Assembly (NCBI GenBank): GCA_017999015.1
Contig: JAGOBZ010000191.1
Location: forward strand, 1 to 6,321
Direction of reading: 5' to 3'
Source: Kiritimatiellia bacterium
GTDB taxonomy: Bacteria > Verrucomicrobiota > Kiritimatiellia > RFP12 > UBA1067
Length of the DNA: 6,321 nt
The notes below the pieces were generated by a model. That model was not told the DNA's origin. It saw only the letters and a program-made list of their open reading frames with translations, and ran no database searches. Of the stretch, positions 4,835 to 6,321 are shown piece by piece. The translations under genes were made by a program, and so were the position numbers. Position 1 is the stretch's first letter. Every line of letters starts with the position of its first letter.

Positions 4835-6169
4835 ATGACCGCTGAAAAAATCGCCGCGCTGGACAGTTTTTCACCTGAAACGCGCACTGCCGCGCTCAAC
4901 GCGCTCGTCGCCGGCTCGTTCCCCGAGCCCGGCGCAAACTTCAACATGCACTGCCATTCGTTCTTTTCGTACAACGCCGACGGCTGGTCGCCGTCGCGCG
5001 TGGCGTACGAATGCCGGTCGCGCGGCCTGTGCGCTGCGGCGCTGTGCGATTTCGACGTGCTCGACGGACTTGAGGAGTTCCTCACCGCCGGCCGCCTGCT
5101 TGCGCTGCGCGCCGCCGTTCATCTGGAGACCCGCGCCTATGTGCCGGAGCTGGCCGACAGCGACATCAGCTCGCCGGGCGAGCCGGGCGTGACCTACATC
5201 ATGGGTTGTGGCTTCGCCCGCGAGCCTGTCGCCGGCACGCCGCAGGCCGCGACTCTGGCCGCGCTCCGCCAGGGCGCGCAAGAACGCAATCTCGCGCTGA
5301 TCGCCCGCGTCAACGCCGCGCTGCCCGCGATCGCGATCAACTACGCGCGCGACGTGCTGCCGCTGACCCCTAAGGGCGTCGCTACTGAGCGCCACATCGT
5401 GCGCGCCTACCGCATTCAGGCCGAAAGGGCGTTTGCCGACTCCGCGGCGCGCGCGGCCTTCTGGGCGCCGCTGCTCGCCTGCGACGCCGCCGCTTACCCC
5501 GCGCTTGAGGCGGCCCTGCCGAAACTCGAGGATCTGATCCGCAACGCGCTCGCCAAACGCGGTGGAATCGGCTACGTCCAGCCGGATGAAAAGACCTTTC
5601 CGCTGGCCGACGACTTCACGCGCTGGGTGAAGGCGTGTGACGCCATCCCCACCATCGCCTGGCTGGACGGCACCAGCGGCGGCGAGGCAGACGCCGGCCG
5701 GCTGCTGGACCTCATGACTGCCAAAGGCTGCGCCGCACTCAACATCATCCCGGATCGCAACTGGAACCTCAAGCGTTCCGACGAGGCGGCCGTCAAACAG
5801 GCCAAGCTCGCCGAGATCATCGCCGGCTGCGTCGTGCGCGACCTGCCGGTTAATATCGGCACTGAGATGAACAAAGGCGGACTGCCGTTTGTCGATGAGT
5901 TGGCCGGTCCCGTGCTCAACCGGTATGCCCCCGTCTTTGTGCAGGGCATGCAAGTCATGGTCGGCCAGAGCGTGCTGGCCCGATACGCCGGTGCGCCCTA
6001 CCTCGGCGCGCGCGCCGCGGCGGAGTTCCCAAACATCGCGCGTCGCAACGCCTTCTATGCGGCGGTCGGCACCCTGCCGGCCTTGACCGAACCGGATGCC
6101 GCACGGCTGCAGGAGGCGGGGCCAGACAAAGCCTTCAGCCTGCTGGCCGACGCAGCACGGCGCATATGA
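4835..6169 (+). CDS. Divergent long PHP-domain protein, likely metal-dependent hydrolase of unknown substrate
   Basis: A 444-residue soluble protein with no signal peptide or membrane segment. After about 34 N-terminal residues comes a PHP motif I, NMHCHSFFS (His39, His41), then DG at 49-50 and a motif II region CDFDVLDGLEEF. Here Asp72 is kept but Phe73 stands where PHP proteins usually have His (T-D-H-D). Glu98 (HLETR) fits the third motif, and His187 lies in ATERHIVRAY. Near the C-terminus, GTEMNKGG (342-349) occupies the place of the usual G-S-D-x-H motif. PHP proteins include histidinol phosphatases and phosphoesterases, but those are usually nearer 250-300 residues, so histidinol phosphatase is not supported despite hisHF nearby. 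Other notable segments are WLDGTSGGE (276-284) and NIIPDRNWNL (303-312). Start choice: GAGGG at 4824-4828 lies six bases before the ATG. It is probably co-transcribed with efp. PHP membership is fairly sure; function is unknown. Confidence 0.8.
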   Translation: MTAEKIAALDSFSPETRTAALNALVAGSFPEPGANFNMHCHSFFSYNADGWSPSRVAYECRSRGLCAAALCDFDVLDGLEEFLTAGRLLALRAAVHLETRAYVPELADSDISSPGEPGVTYIMGCGFAREPVAGTPQAATLAALRQGAQERNLALIARVNAALPAIAINYARDVLPLTPKGVATERHIVRAYRIQAERAFADSAARAAFWAPLLACDAAAYPALEAALPKLEDLIRNALAKRGGIGYVQPDEKTFPLADDFTRWVKACDAIPTIAWLDGTSGGEADAGRLLDLMTAKGCAALNIIPDRNWNLKRSDEAAVKQAKLAEIIAGCVVRDLPVNIGTEMNKGGLPFVDELAGPVLNRYAPVFVQGMQVMVGQSVLARYAGAPYLGARAAAEFPNIARRNAFYAAVGTLPALTEPDAARLQEAGPDKAFSLLADAARRI

Positions 6170-6321
6170 TTTGAAATGCGGGGACAAGCGAAGCGTTGTT
6201 CATGACGTCGTCGTGTGGCAGACGCGAGTCGAGCGCGTGTTTGATGCGAAGCACTGTCGGACGAGGGCGGCGGCGGGGAGACGGACGATGGGCTGCGACC
6301 GGTTTGTGGAGTGTGGAAGCT
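6170..6321. other. Downstream region without an assignable gene
   Basis: No recognised gene, terminator or RNA is visible after the PHP stop. A frame from ATG 6202 stays open to the window edge (40 codons, beginning MTSSCGRRES), but it is rich in Arg and Gly as expected of GC-rich non-coding DNA and has no ribosome binding site. On the minus strand one frame is likewise open across most of the stretch without a recognisable motif. Confidence 0.4.

Noticed and set aside
4089..4874. Minus-strand open frame (261 codons) opposite efp
   Set aside because: efp is certain on the other strand, and this frame would run through the efp promoter and the right repeat array.
4835..6169. PHP protein as the histidinol phosphatase completing the histidine pathway
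   Set aside because: It is much longer than known PHP histidinol phosphatases, has altered metal motifs, and is separated from hisHF by an opposite-strand gene and a promoter region.
6160..6180. Small inverted repeat (CGCAT/ATGCG) at the PHP stop as a terminator
   Set aside because: A 5-bp stem with a 10-base loop and no T-run is at chance level.
4871..6187. Long minus-strand open frame (438 codons) opposite the PHP gene
   Set aside because: It has no recognisable domain and mirrors a plus-strand gene with clear PHP motifs and a ribosome binding site; long antisense frames are expected in GC-rich coding DNA.

Overview
This is a GC-rich bacterial segment with five confidently readable protein genes and one unusual intergenic island. 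From left to right: hisH and hisF (plus strand) encode the glutaminase and cyclase subunits of imidazole glycerol phosphate synthase in histidine biosynthesis. A beta-mannosidase-like glycoside hydrolase family 2 gene (minus strand) converges on hisF with only 10 bp between the two stop codons. A roughly 410-bp non-coding region follows, holding two back-to-back promoters and a 210-bp element bounded by inverted arrays of a 7-bp repeat. Then come efp (elongation factor P) and, 38 bp downstream, a 444-residue PHP-domain protein, both on the plus strand. The last 150 bases contain no gene I can name.

The organism cannot be fixed from this window. The mix of GC-rich coding sequence, a sugar-degrading GH2 enzyme without a signal peptide, a long divergent PHP protein beside efp, and G/T-rich 7-bp intergenic arrays gives an impression of the PVC group (Kiritimatiellota, Lentisphaerota or Verrucomicrobiota). 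This is inference from memory of such genomes, not proof.

How the parts work together: HisH releases ammonia from glutamine and HisF uses it to build the imidazole ring. All catalytic and ammonia-gate residues are present, so this pair should be functional. The GH2 gene has its own recognisable sigma70-type promoter facing away from efp. The efp and PHP genes read as one transcription unit from a second sigma70-type promoter. No functional link between the his genes, the hydrolase and the efp unit is visible.

The points most worth a second look are: (1) the GH2 protein keeps the fold signatures and the aligned nucleophile Glu500 but has Gly where the acid/base Glu of the W-C-G-N-N-E motif should be; (2) the PHP protein has lost parts of the standard metal-ligand set; (3) the 210-bp repeat-bounded element is open for translation on both strands.
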